This document shows positions 50,163-58,867 of a stretch of DNA of 64,000 bases, piece after piece. The position numbers were made by a program, and so were the translations under genes. This stretch comes from Paenibacillus sp. MMS18-CY102 (GTDB lineage: Bacteria > Bacillota > Bacilli > Paenibacillales > Paenibacillaceae). Below the pieces are notes generated by a model. It had not been told where the DNA came from. It saw nothing but the letters and a program-made list of their open reading frames with translations, and did not search any database. The DNA lies in contig NZ_WSTC01000013.1 in assembly GCF_009789195.1 (NCBI RefSeq), forward strand, positions 1 to 64,000, given 5' to 3'. Positions within the stretch are counted from its first letter, which is position 1. The number at the start of each line of letters is the position of its first letter.

Positions 50163-50773
50163 CGGCAGTCGTAGGATTGCTTCTTGCGGCTGGAGCTAGC
50201 ACGCGAATGGGGCAGCCCAAATTGGAGCTAAGTTGGCCGGGCAGGAATGAGACGGTTGGGGCAAGGTGCTTGCGCCTGCTGCAATCAGCTGTAAGCCAGC
50301 CGCTCGTTGTCGTCCGCCCTGGGCAATCGCAGGCGTGGCTTCATTCGATTTCGGGGCTGGAAGAGAGCGGTTACCAAATCCTTCCTTGTGCGGATGCGGC
50401 AGAAGGGATGTCTGCATCCTTGCGAACGGGGACGGCTGCTGCAACTGCGATGGGTGCGGACGCGGTGCTTGTTATGCTGGGGGACCAGCCGTTTGTAACG
50501 GTGGACCTATTAGCTTCGCTCATTAGCCGATTTGGCGATGGAAGTGAGCTAGACTGGGTGGCGGCGACGGATGGAGACGGCCCGAAACCACCTATTATTT
50601 TATCCAAGCGGCTGTTTCAACGAATTGAAGCGTTGCGAGGGGATGAAGGGGCTAGACGCATATTAAGGCAGCCGTCACTTAAAGGCGAGCTGATCCAAGC
50701 GGATCCGATTTGTTTCTTCGATATCGATACGCACGAGCAATGGGCGGAGGCGATAAAGTTGTACATAAAATAG
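50159..50773 (+). CDS. Molybdenum cofactor cytidylyltransferase (MocA/PucB-like)
   Basis: 204-residue NTP transferase with GLLLAAGASTRMGQPKLELSW at the N terminus, the nucleotide-binding signature, and LVMLGDQPFVTVDLL in the middle. MocA transfers CMP to molybdopterin to make the dinucleotide cofactor for xanthine dehydrogenase-type enzymes; PucB has this place in B. subtilis. Start overlaps the amidohydrolase stop. A terminator follows, separating it from the xdh genes. Confidence 0.85.
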   Translation: MTAVVGLLLAAGASTRMGQPKLELSWPGRNETVGARCLRLLQSAVSQPLVVVRPGQSQAWLHSISGLEESGYQILPCADAAEGMSASLRTGTAAATAMGADAVLVMLGDQPFVTVDLLASLISRFGDGSELDWVAATDGDGPKPPIILSKRLFQRIEALRGDEGARRILRQPSLKGELIQADPICFFDIDTHEQWAEAIKLYIK

Positions 50774-50786
50774 TAACGGCAGGCCC

Positions 50787-50829
50787 AAAAAGCGGCGATT
50801 GCGTGCATGGAGCACAATCGTCGCTTTTT
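50787..50829 (+). terminator. Terminator after mocA
   Basis: AAAAAGCGGCGATTG (50787-50801) pairs with CAATCGTCGCTTTTT (50815-50829), one G-T pair, then GTTTTGG. Confidence 0.8.
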
Positions 50830-50864
50830 GTTTTGGTTCCATTGCCAATCTTGTGTTAGGTTTG

Positions 50865-50893
50865 TTGACCTTAAATTAACATTTGCATATAGT
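50865..50893 (+). promoter_or_regulatory. Promoter of the xanthine dehydrogenase operon
   Basis: TTGACC (50865-50870), 17 bp, TATAGT (50888-50893), 42 bp before xdhC. Confidence 0.6.
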
Positions 50894-50934
50894 GAGACTA
50901 ATTAAACGAGAGGCGCCAAGAGCGGAGGGATCCG

Positions 50935-51942
50935 ATGGATAGCTTTCATTCCCTATTAAAACGCCGCCGGCAACGGGATTGCCTAAGCGTGCTAGCGACA
51001 TTAAAGTCTGCTGAAGGCCATGCTTACCGGAAACCTGGAGCCGCAATGCTGATTGGATTAGATGGGCAGCTTGATGGGCATTTAAGCCCTGGCTGTATTG
51101 AAGCGGATCTGGCGCGGCTGGCCGAACTGGTGCTGGTGAACGGGCAATCGTCTTTAATGGTTTACGATGTGCGCGAGGCTGATGATTTATCTTGGGGGGA
51201 AGCGGTGGGCTGCGGCGGCAAATTGGAGGTGCTGCTGGAGCCGATGGACACGGCGCTGTCAGCGGCGCTAGAAGCGGCTGAACGGGCTTTGGATGAAGGC
51301 CATTCCGTTAAGCTGACACGGCGAATGAACTATGCCGGGGTGGTCAGCGAATACCGGGTGCAATATGGCGATAGCTGGCATGAACGTTTTTCCCGTCCGT
51401 TGGGCGGAACGCCTAAGGCTGATCAAGCGATTAGCTTCCATTACGAAGCGAATCCGCGGCTGATAGTGTTCGGTGCAGGAGATGATGCGATGCCGGTCGT
51501 TGCGTTAGCGTCACGCGCAGGGTTCTCGGTCGTGGTTGCTGATCGAAGAGGCGGGTTATGCAGCCGCTCGCGATTTCCTTCTGCCTCTCAGCATGTATCG
51601 GGCGGTGTTAACGAAATGGCAGCAGCGCTGGCGATTCGCCCCGTAGACCGAGCGGTCGTAATGTCACATCAAATGTCGCAGGACCGTGATGTGCTGGCTA
51701 TCCTCGCCAAGTCCCCCGTACGATTTATTGGCTTGCTAGGATCATCCAGACGGATCGAACGATTAACGGATGGATTGTTCTCGCCGCATGATTTGCGGTT
51801 GCATGCGCCTGTCGGCATTGTTCCTTACGCGGAAGGGCCTGAACGAATTGCGATTAGCATCGTGGCTGAGCTGCTCGACGATATTCGGCGGGAAGGAGCC
51901 TCAACCTTAACACGGGCCATGGCTGAAGCAGAGAAGGGGTGA
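50935..51942 (+). CDS. XdhC/CoxI family maturation factor (PucA-like)
   Basis: 335-residue XdhC-family protein, which binds molybdenum cofactor and inserts it, after sulfuration, into xanthine dehydrogenase. N-terminal XdhC domain (CLSVLATLKSAEGHAYRKPGAAMLI, LSPGCIEADL) and C-terminal Rossmann-like domain (LIVFGAGDDAMPVVALASRAGFSVVVADRR) are both present. ATG 50935 follows GGAGGG. The next gene starts 4 bp after its stop. First gene of the xdh operon. Confidence 0.9.
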   Translation: MDSFHSLLKRRRQRDCLSVLATLKSAEGHAYRKPGAAMLIGLDGQLDGHLSPGCIEADLARLAELVLVNGQSSLMVYDVREADDLSWGEAVGCGGKLEVLLEPMDTALSAALEAAERALDEGHSVKLTRRMNYAGVVSEYRVQYGDSWHERFSRPLGGTPKADQAISFHYEANPRLIVFGAGDDAMPVVALASRAGFSVVVADRRGGLCSRSRFPSASQHVSGGVNEMAAALAIRPVDRAVVMSHQMSQDRDVLAILAKSPVRFIGLLGSSRRIERLTDGLFSPHDLRLHAPVGIVPYAEGPERIAISIVAELLDDIRREGASTLTRAMAEAEKG

Positions 51943-51946
51943 GGGG

Positions 51947-52906
51947 ATGGATGCTCTAGATCGGGAGGCGCCGGCGTATGCTGCCGTAAAAGTCTGGCGG
52001 CCGCATACGCTGGAAGAAGCATTGCGGTTGAAAAGGCAGTTCGGGCAAACGGCACGCTACGTCGCAGGAGGCACTTGGCTTCGAACGCGCTGGGAGGCAG
52101 GCGAAGCTGCCATGCCATTACATTTGATTAGCTTGGAATATATAGCGGATATGCATGCGATCCAAGAGATGCCATTCACAGGCGATCCCGATTCGTATAT
52201 TCGGATCGGGGCAATGGTTTCACTTGCTTCATTAATAGAGAGCCCTCTCGTGAAGGAGGGCGCTCCTCTGCTCCAAGCTGCTGCCCGGTCAATCGCGGCG
52301 CCATCTGTACGGGAGCTAGCTACTGTCGGCGGCAATGTGTTGACCCGAAGCGGCGACCTTGTGCCAGCGTTAGCGGCGCTGGATGCGCAGCTTGTCTTGT
52401 ATACGGGCAATGCGCCAGCAGGCAGCCATAATAGTGGGGGGGATGAGCGGCTTCCGCTTATCGAATGGCTTGCAGCGGCGGGAGATGAGCTTGGTTGTTG
52501 CCTAGTTGCCGGCATCGAAATTGCAGTTGGGCAACCGAACAAACGTTATTGGTTTCGCAAAGTTGGCCGCAGGGAATCGTTCTCGCCATCGGTAGTTACA
52601 GTAGCTGGGGCATTCAGCATAGATGCGGGCACTGGGCGTCCAGCCGATGTTCGAATTGCAGTCTCAGGCGCTGGCCTTTCTTGCACGCGATTGTATGATG
52701 CGGAGACGGCAGCAGAGCAAGAGGCGGATGGAGCGAGGGTGTACGCTGCGGCCCGAGGGGGCATCCCTTCTGTCGCAGATGATTTTGCCGGGTCAGCATA
52801 CCGAACAATGGCAGCGGCGAATATCGTTGCAGCGGAGCTCGATGCAGCAGCCCATAGGCCGGCGGTTAGCGGGGAGGGAGCGATCGATGAAAAGCCAGCG
52901 GGATGA
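51947..52906 (+). CDS. Xanthine dehydrogenase FAD-binding subunit (PucC-like)
   Basis: 319-residue medium subunit of the CO dehydrogenase flavoprotein family. FAD-binding marks are RYVAGGTWLRTRWEAG (first loop) and ATVGGNVLTRSGDL (second loop, the usual TIGGN). It passes electrons from the molybdenum and iron-sulfur subunits to NAD. ATG 51947 follows AAGGGGTGAGG. Its end overlaps the start of the large subunit gene by 20 bp. Confidence 0.88.
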   Translation: MDALDREAPAYAAVKVWRPHTLEEALRLKRQFGQTARYVAGGTWLRTRWEAGEAAMPLHLISLEYIADMHAIQEMPFTGDPDSYIRIGAMVSLASLIESPLVKEGAPLLQAAARSIAAPSVRELATVGGNVLTRSGDLVPALAALDAQLVLYTGNAPAGSHNSGGDERLPLIEWLAAAGDELGCCLVAGIEIAVGQPNKRYWFRKVGRRESFSPSVVTVAGAFSIDAGTGRPADVRIAVSGAGLSCTRLYDAETAAEQEADGARVYAAARGGIPSVADDFAGSAYRTMAAANIVAAELDAAAHRPAVSGEGAIDEKPAG

Positions 52907-55313
52907 ATCGCAATTCACTGCTCAGGCGGCCCCATCGGCAAAGCTGGATCGGGATGCGATGGGTACAAGGTGGATGGAGCGCCCCGATGGACGTGCGAAG
53001 GTGACGGGGCGGCTTGCTTACTTGACCGACCGGAAGAGTGAGCACATGCTGCATGGCAAAGTGCTGCGCAGCCGGCATCCCCATGCGAGAATCATTCATG
53101 TAGACATTTCCGCCGCTGTATCCATGCCGGGCGTACATGCGGTGTTAACAGCAGAAGATGTGCCGGGGTTAAATGGATACGGCATCGTAACACAGGATAT
53201 TCCGGTATTTTGCACGGATCGGGTACGCCATGTTGGCGATGTTATTGCTGCGATAGCAGCGGAGACGCCGGAGCAAGCATCTGCTGCGGCAGAGGCGATT
53301 TATGTCGATTATGAACCGCTTCCGGTTGTGGATGATCCCCTTCGCGCACTTGAACCAGATGCGCCCCAACTGCATGAGATGGGCAATATGTTGCATGAGA
53401 CACTCGTCTTGCGCGGCGATATCAATGCAGCTTTTGCACAATGTGCTGCCATTGTCGAGGAAGTGTATACAACGCCGCGCCAGCTTCATCTCTATATGGA
53501 GACAGAAGGTGGCCTGTTCGTGCCGGAAGAGGATGGCCGCCTTACCGTCTACTCAGCAACGCAGCATGGATATATGGACCGGATGCAGCTTGCCCGCATT
53601 CTAGCCTTGCCTGAATCATCGATTCGCGTCGTATCGAGCCCGATCGGCGGTTCGTTCGGAGGCAAGGATGAGCTTAACGTCCAGCCTTACGGTGCATTGC
53701 TGGCGATTCGCACAGGGCGCCCCGTCCGGCTGCACAACAGCCGGCGGGAGTCGATGCGGGCAAGCATTAAGCGCCATCCGATGCGCATTCGCATGCGGAC
53801 GGGGGCAGATGCAGAAGGGAAGATCGTTGCGCATCACACGGAAATCGTGGCGGATACAGGCGCGTACGCAACGCTTGGGCGCGAAGTGCTCCAATTTGCG
53901 ACGGAGCATGCAACGGGCCCTTACCGTATCGCAAATGTGAAGACAGAGGGGCGGAGTGTCTTCACGAACAATGGCATTGCTGGCGAGTTTAGGGGCTTTG
54001 GCGGGAATCAAGTTATATTTGCGCTAGAAGGGCAACTGGACCGGTTGGCTGAACGGCTCGGCATGGATGCATGGGAACTGCGCCGCCGCAACTTGCGGGA
54101 GGCGGATGATCCGGGACCGGTTGATCAGATCATTGTGCCGACAAATGGGGCAAGAGACGTGTGGGACGCGGCGTTGCGGTCATCGCTGATGGCCCGGCGT
54201 GGGCAATCCAAGCAGGGCGATGCCCCGTGGCTCGTGCGCGGCGTTGGAGCTGCAATCGTGATGCATGGCGGCGGGCTTGGTTATGGCATTCCCGATCCCG
54301 CGGGCGGAAGGCTGGCGCTCTCCGCTGATGGAAAGATTGAGGCGGCCTTCGGCTTCGAGGAGTTCGGGCAAGGCGTATTGTCCGTGCTGCAACTGTTGGT
54401 ATGCGAACATCTCAACTGCGCGGCGGATGATGTCCGAATTGTGATTGGCGATACGGATGCTGTGCCGCATACCGGTTCAGCGACGGCTTCGCGGGCGACA
54501 GCAATGGCGTGGCAAGCGATGAGGCAGCTCGTGCCGCCGTTTGCGGCGGTGCTTCTTGCGCAAGCGGCGAAGCTATTGGCGTGCAAGGAAGCTGAGTTGT
54601 TCACGGGCGCTGGAGGCGTGTGGCGGCGAGCGTTAACATCAGGGCAGGCGCTGGATCAGCCGGATTTGGCTATCTCGTATAAGCAGCTAGCTGAAGCATC
54701 TTCTGAAAGCATTATGGAGCAGACGGCGTTTGATTTCCCGGTCACGCCTTCGCCTAACCCGACAACTGGCGCACATTTTTTGTATACGTACGCATCGGTT
54801 GTTGTTGAAGCTGAAGTCGATTTGCTGACGGGCCGCGTGCAAGTGCTACAGGCCGATCATTACGTTGCGGCTGGGCCTGTTGTTAACCCGATGGGGTATC
54901 TGGGGCAGATTGAGGGCGGCTCGGCGATGGCGCTTGGCTTCACCTTAACGGAGGAAGCCGTGATGGAAGAGGGGCGGTATGCGAGGGGGCAGCTCGATAC
55001 GTATATGATCCCGACCATTAGAGACATGCCGAGGGAGGTCGGTGTCGAGGCGATTGAACAGCTGCCAGCTGGCGATCCATTTGGGCCGCGGGGCGTTGGC
55101 GAGATCGGTACAGTAGGATTAGCGCCTGCCATCGTGTCGGCGATTCGCGCAGCATGCGGCAGTTGGGTGAATCGGCTTCCTGTTCGTCCTGAGCAATTAA
55201 TTCGCCCCTTTCATGCCTTCTTGAAAGCCGATCTGCCAAGCGGGCATGGCGCGCAGTGTCCACAGGTTGAGGTTGAAGTTGAGCTTGAGCGAGGAGGGGA
55301 CGTTCATGATTGA
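52887..55313 (+). CDS. Xanthine dehydrogenase molybdopterin-binding subunit (PucD-like)
   Basis: 808-residue large subunit holding the molybdenum site. It shows the aldehyde oxidase/xanthine dehydrogenase N-terminal domain (GRAKVTGRLAYLTD, LRSRHPHARI), SPIGGSFGGKDEL, GEFRGFGGNQVIFALE, GFEEFGQGVLSVLQ and the C-terminal GPRGVGEIGT containing the catalytic Glu. Start ATG 52887 lies 6 bp after GGGGAGGGAG, within the end of the FAD subunit gene; longer in-frame extension is read-through of that gene. Oxidises hypoxanthine/xanthine to urate. Confidence 0.93.
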   Translation: MKSQRDESQFTAQAAPSAKLDRDAMGTRWMERPDGRAKVTGRLAYLTDRKSEHMLHGKVLRSRHPHARIIHVDISAAVSMPGVHAVLTAEDVPGLNGYGIVTQDIPVFCTDRVRHVGDVIAAIAAETPEQASAAAEAIYVDYEPLPVVDDPLRALEPDAPQLHEMGNMLHETLVLRGDINAAFAQCAAIVEEVYTTPRQLHLYMETEGGLFVPEEDGRLTVYSATQHGYMDRMQLARILALPESSIRVVSSPIGGSFGGKDELNVQPYGALLAIRTGRPVRLHNSRRESMRASIKRHPMRIRMRTGADAEGKIVAHHTEIVADTGAYATLGREVLQFATEHATGPYRIANVKTEGRSVFTNNGIAGEFRGFGGNQVIFALEGQLDRLAERLGMDAWELRRRNLREADDPGPVDQIIVPTNGARDVWDAALRSSLMARRGQSKQGDAPWLVRGVGAAIVMHGGGLGYGIPDPAGGRLALSADGKIEAAFGFEEFGQGVLSVLQLLVCEHLNCAADDVRIVIGDTDAVPHTGSATASRATAMAWQAMRQLVPPFAAVLLAQAAKLLACKEAELFTGAGGVWRRALTSGQALDQPDLAISYKQLAEASSESIMEQTAFDFPVTPSPNPTTGAHFLYTYASVVVEAEVDLLTGRVQVLQADHYVAAGPVVNPMGYLGQIEGGSAMALGFTLTEEAVMEEGRYARGQLDTYMIPTIRDMPREVGVEAIEQLPAGDPFGPRGVGEIGTVGLAPAIVSAIRAACGSWVNRLPVRPEQLIRPFHAFLKADLPSGHGAQCPQVEVEVELERGGDVHD

Positions 55314-55812
55314 AACATCGTATCGGTTAAGCTGTACCGTTAATGGGGCTGCCGTATCTCGCCATGTTCCGCCAGTGCGGCGGCTGCTCGACTTGCTGCG
55401 CGAGGAGATGGGGCTTACGGGGGCTAAGCCTGGCTGTGATGTTGGGCGATGCGGCGCTTGTATGGTGCTAGTGGACGGCAGGGCGATGAATGCCTGCTTG
55501 TTAATGGCCTATCAATGCGAAGGCCGGTCAATTGAAACGATTGAATCGATCACCGGCCCCTCCGGAGAGGGGTTGCATCCGATCCAGCAAGCGTTATTGG
55601 CAGAAGGCGGGCTGCAGTGTGGATATTGCACGCCGGGGATGGTTATCAGCCTGAAAGCGTTATGCGATCGCGTGCCTGAACCAACTAGAGAGCAGATCGA
55701 AGAAGCGTTAACCGGAAATTTATGCCGTTGTACCGGTTATGAAGGCATCATTCGCGCAGCGCTGCGAGTATCGGCGTTTAACCAGCAATCCCATCCAGAT
55801 CCGGCACCTTGA
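55306..55812 (+). CDS. Xanthine dehydrogenase 2Fe-2S subunit (PucE-like)
   Basis: 168-residue small subunit with two 2Fe-2S clusters: plant-ferredoxin type (Cys 44, 49, 52, 64; GCDVGRCGACMV) and helical type (Cys 105, 108, 140, 142; CGYCTPG and LCRCTGY). ATG 55306 follows GAGGAGGGG by 6 bp and overlaps the large-subunit stop by 8 bp. The order FAD / molybdenum / iron-sulfur completes the enzyme. Confidence 0.95.
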   Translation: MIETSYRLSCTVNGAAVSRHVPPVRRLLDLLREEMGLTGAKPGCDVGRCGACMVLVDGRAMNACLLMAYQCEGRSIETIESITGPSGEGLHPIQQALLAEGGLQCGYCTPGMVISLKALCDRVPEPTREQIEEALTGNLCRCTGYEGIIRAALRVSAFNQQSHPDPAP

Positions 55813-55900
55813 ATGCGCGACGGGCGGCTGCAGCTCTGCAAGAACGGCAAAGGCTGAGGAGTTGTGTGCTGCTCTCATACATGGGAGGGAGAGATCGGTT

Positions 55901-57034
55901 ATGAAAAAATGGACGCTGCTATTGGTGCTCGCTATGCTCGTCATAACGGCTGCTTGTTCGAAGGAGTCGAGTGCCCCGGCAGATGAAGAGGGCGCGAAGG
56001 CTGGGGAAAGGCAGGCGTCTAAGCCTGATGGTCAGGCGGCTGCGAAGCCGAGGGTTGCATTCGTCTACATCGGCGTTCCGGGTGACGGAGGCTGGACCTA
56101 CCAGCATGATCTTGGCCGCAAAGCGGTCGATGAGAAATTTGGCATCACGTCTACGATCGTCGAGAATGTGCCGGAAGGCCCGGATGCAGAACGTGTATTT
56201 GAGGAGCTGGCGCAAAAAAATGACATTATTTTCGGAACTAGCTTCGGCTATATGGATGCAATGGTTAACGTGGCCAAAAAACATCCCAGCGTTAAATTTG
56301 CACATGCAACGGGCTACAAGACGGCGGATAATTTGTCCACTTATGCAGGGCGCGGGTATCAGACCGGTTATCTGTCTGGCATGGCGGCTGGGCTGATGAC
56401 CGAGAACAATAAGATCGGCTATGCGGCGGCGTTTCCGATACCGGAAGTCATTTATACGATTAATGCATTCGCGTTAGGGGCACAAAGCGTCAATCCGGAT
56501 GCGACGGTACAAGTCGTATGGACGAATACATGGTTCGACCCCGCCGTCGAGCGGCAAGCGGCTGTAAGCTTGCTTGATCAAGGCGTTGACGTGCTTGCCA
56601 ACTATCAGGACTCGCCTGCCGGCATTCAGGCAGCGGCCGAACGTGGCGTATTCGGGTTAGGGAACGATTCGGATATGAATAAGTATGCGCCTGATTATTA
56701 CTTGACGAATCCGGTATGGAACTGGGCGCCGTATTACATCGATCAAGTGCAGCAAGCCGTTGATGGCACGTGGAAATCCTCAGCCTACTGGGGCTCTATC
56801 GCGGATGGTACGGCTGATATTGCGCCACTAGGCACAAGTGTCCCGCAATCGGCGCGCGATGCGATTGAAACAAAGAAGAAGGCGATCAAGGACGGATCCT
56901 ATCATGTGTTTACGGGACCGGTTTACGATCAGGGCGGGGCGGAGAAGGTTGGCGTAGGCAAAACGCTGCCAGATGATGAGATTCACAACATGATGTGGTT
57001 CGTCAAAGGCGTGAACGGCACGATTCCGGATTAA
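55901..57034 (+). CDS. BMP-family substrate-binding lipoprotein
   Basis: 377-residue lipoprotein: signal peptide MKKWTLLLVLAMLVITAAC with lipobox Cys ~19, a charged Ala/Lys/Glu linker, then the BMP/PnrA domain starting KPRVAFVYIGVPGDGGWTYQHDLGRK. Typical segments are DIIFGTSFGYMDAM, FAHATGYK and YAGRGYQTGYLSGMAAGLM. The family binds nucleosides or purines for ABC import. No ABC ATPase or permease gene lies nearby. ATG 55901 follows GGGAGGG. It sits after the xdh genes and before uricase, so a purine ligand is likely. Confidence 0.88.
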   Translation: MKKWTLLLVLAMLVITAACSKESSAPADEEGAKAGERQASKPDGQAAAKPRVAFVYIGVPGDGGWTYQHDLGRKAVDEKFGITSTIVENVPEGPDAERVFEELAQKNDIIFGTSFGYMDAMVNVAKKHPSVKFAHATGYKTADNLSTYAGRGYQTGYLSGMAAGLMTENNKIGYAAAFPIPEVIYTINAFALGAQSVNPDATVQVVWTNTWFDPAVERQAAVSLLDQGVDVLANYQDSPAGIQAAAERGVFGLGNDSDMNKYAPDYYLTNPVWNWAPYYIDQVQQAVDGTWKSSAYWGSIADGTADIAPLGTSVPQSARDAIETKKKAIKDGSYHVFTGPVYDQGGAEKVGVGKTLPDDEIHNMMWFVKGVNGTIPD

Positions 57035-57136
57035 GCGAAGTGCGGCGAAGACGGCAATGCGGGGGCAGCCGCATCCACCTTCACTTTATGATGCGCGCGG
57101 GTCGGGTGTTTCGGCTGTTGTTGCTGTTGCTGGCGC

Positions 57137-57319
57137 TAACGGACTCCAGGACCGTTATTCTGGATAAAAAAGAGTCTTTGGAATTGTAACGGACTCGATA
57201 GCCGTTATTCATGTGCAATTCGGCTCTTCATGCGCTGAACTTGCTAAATAAGGACCGCTGGGTCCGTTAAAATCTGAAACGGGCTGATTTTCGCCAAATA
57301 ACGGCTCTCAGGTCCGTTA
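57137..57319. repeat. 183-bp symmetric repeat element, copy 2
   Basis: Four 23-bp TAACGG-N11-CCGTTATT-type units at 57137-57159 and 57187-57209 (forward) and 57247-57269 and 57297-57319 (inverted). Spacing is identical to copy 1: 50 bp within pairs, 37 bp between pairs. It lies in the 512-bp gap between the BMP gene and uricase. The rest of the gap (57320-57530) is GC-rich, without a supported gene. Confidence 0.85.
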
Positions 57320-57546
57320 GATTTATACAGCGTTAGGCGCGCGCAGGGTGGGCCAATGGCTGCTCGACAGTAGCTCAGCGCGGAGATGCGACTGCTCAAT
57401 GGCTGTTCGCAGGAAGCCCAACGCTACTCAATGGCGGCGCTGCGGCTGTTTGACGGCGGCGCTCCGTCAGCGCTACGCCCCGGCGTTGGTTGTTGCCCTT
57501 CGGCGGCTCTGTTTAATGGCCGCGTACTTTAATCGGAGGTGATTTT

Positions 57547-58539
57547 ATGGCTCCTCAGTTTACAGAACGTACCTTGATGTATGGCAAAGGCGATGTTTTC
57601 GTCTATCGCACGTATGCGAAGCCGCTTATGGGCGTGAAGCCGATTCCAGAATCGGCTTACACGGGCGATAGCAATGTCATCTTCGCGTGGAATGTGGATG
57701 TCGCGCTAGGCGGGGAACCGTTCCGCACCTCGTTTACAGAGGGCGATAACGGATTAGTCGTAGCGACCGATTCGATGAAAAATTTTATATTGTGGCATGC
57801 CGCTGAATTTGACGGCTGCACAATTGAATCGTTTTTGCACCAAATGGCAACTCGATTTATGAATCGGTATGGCCATATTGATACGATTGAGCTTGGGGCG
57901 GAGCGGCTGCATTTTGACGCGGCTTCCGTCGGCGGAGCAGGCGGCGTAGCGCCAAGCGATATCGTGTTCCGCCATGCGCGGAATGAGCAAGCGACAGCGC
58001 GAATCGCTATTCATCGCGGGCAGGTGGGGGGTGAACCTAGCGTTACATTTTTAGAGGGCGGCCTTCGCGGCATTCAGTTAATTAAAGTGAAGGGGAGCGC
58101 GTTCGCTGGCTTTATTCGCGATGAGTATACGACACTGCCCGAGACGAGTGATCGCCCCCTGTATATTCATCTAAATCTTACATGGGCTTACTTGAATGTT
58201 GATGACGCTATCTCGGATGACCCGGCTCGGTATGTGCCCGCACCGCAAATCGGGGATGTCGTGCAGTCGGTGTTCCATGAGGTGTATTCGCCTTCAATTC
58301 AATATCTGCTCCATCAAATCGGGCTGCGCGTACTGGAACGGTTTCCGCAGCTTGCGGCAGTTTCATTCGAATCTAACAATCGGACTTGGGAAACAATCGT
58401 CGAGCAAGCGGCAAGTGCGGGCGCTGTGTTTACCGAACCGAGACCGCCATACGGCTTTCAACGGTACACCTTGACGAGGAGCGATGCGGATGAGCACTGG
58501 CAAAATCACGACGCACGCATTAGACCTGCTTCACAGTAG
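57547..58539 (+). CDS. pucL: Urate oxidase (uricase domain only)
   Basis: 330-residue uricase: oxidises urate to 5-hydroxyisourate. It starts ERTLMYGKGDVFVYRTYAKPL, typical of the uricase half of B. subtilis PucL, then LVVATDSMKNFIL (the VATDS active-site stretch) and SAFAGFIRDEYTTLPETSDR. The N-terminal OHCU decarboxylase domain of PucL is absent. ATG 57547 follows GGAGGTGA. Its end overlaps pucM by 50 bp. Confidence 0.93.
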   Translation: MAPQFTERTLMYGKGDVFVYRTYAKPLMGVKPIPESAYTGDSNVIFAWNVDVALGGEPFRTSFTEGDNGLVVATDSMKNFILWHAAEFDGCTIESFLHQMATRFMNRYGHIDTIELGAERLHFDAASVGGAGGVAPSDIVFRHARNEQATARIAIHRGQVGGEPSVTFLEGGLRGIQLIKVKGSAFAGFIRDEYTTLPETSDRPLYIHLNLTWAYLNVDDAISDDPARYVPAPQIGDVVQSVFHEVYSPSIQYLLHQIGLRVLERFPQLAAVSFESNNRTWETIVEQAASAGAVFTEPRPPYGFQRYTLTRSDADEHWQNHDARIRPASQ

Positions 58540-58852
58540 GCCGGCGGAGGGGCTTAAGGTCGAGCTTTGGAAAATCGAACCGCCTGAGTGCCGCCGCCTA
58601 ATGGCCGATGCCGTGCTTAATGAAGATGGCCGAACGAGCGGGCCGCTCCTAGCGGGCGAGGAGCTGGATGCCGGAATCTACGAGCTGCAATTTGCTGTCG
58701 GTGATTATTTTGCTGCAACATCTAGTGTGGCTCCAATGCCGCTGCTCTTCACAGTTGTTCCTATACGGTTCTATGTCTGTGATCGAACGCAGCATTATCA
58801 TGTGCCGCTGCTGGCCGCGCCTGGCGGCTACAGCACGTACCGCGGAAGCTGA
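58490..58852 (+). CDS. pucM: 5-Hydroxyisourate hydrolase
   Basis: 120-residue transthyretin-related protein that hydrolyses 5-hydroxyisourate to OHCU. It begins GKITTHALDLLHSRPAEGLKVELWKIE and ends in the diagnostic YRGS; THALD, the PIRF segment and HYHVPLL hold the active-site residues. ATG 58490 is 8 bp after GAGGAG; the ATG at 58484 is only 2 bp away from it. Overlaps the uricase gene by 50 bp, so expression is coupled. Confidence 0.94.
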   Translation: MSTGKITTHALDLLHSRPAEGLKVELWKIEPPECRRLMADAVLNEDGRTSGPLLAGEELDAGIYELQFAVGDYFAATSSVAPMPLLFTVVPIRFYVCDRTQHYHVPLLAAPGGYSTYRGS

Positions 58853-58867
58853 TAGGAGGCGTCGCGT

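Noticed and set aside
50865-50881. Pho box at the xdh promoter (TTGACC-N5-TTAACA)
   Set aside because: Only two imperfect repeats; the first is better explained as the -35 box.
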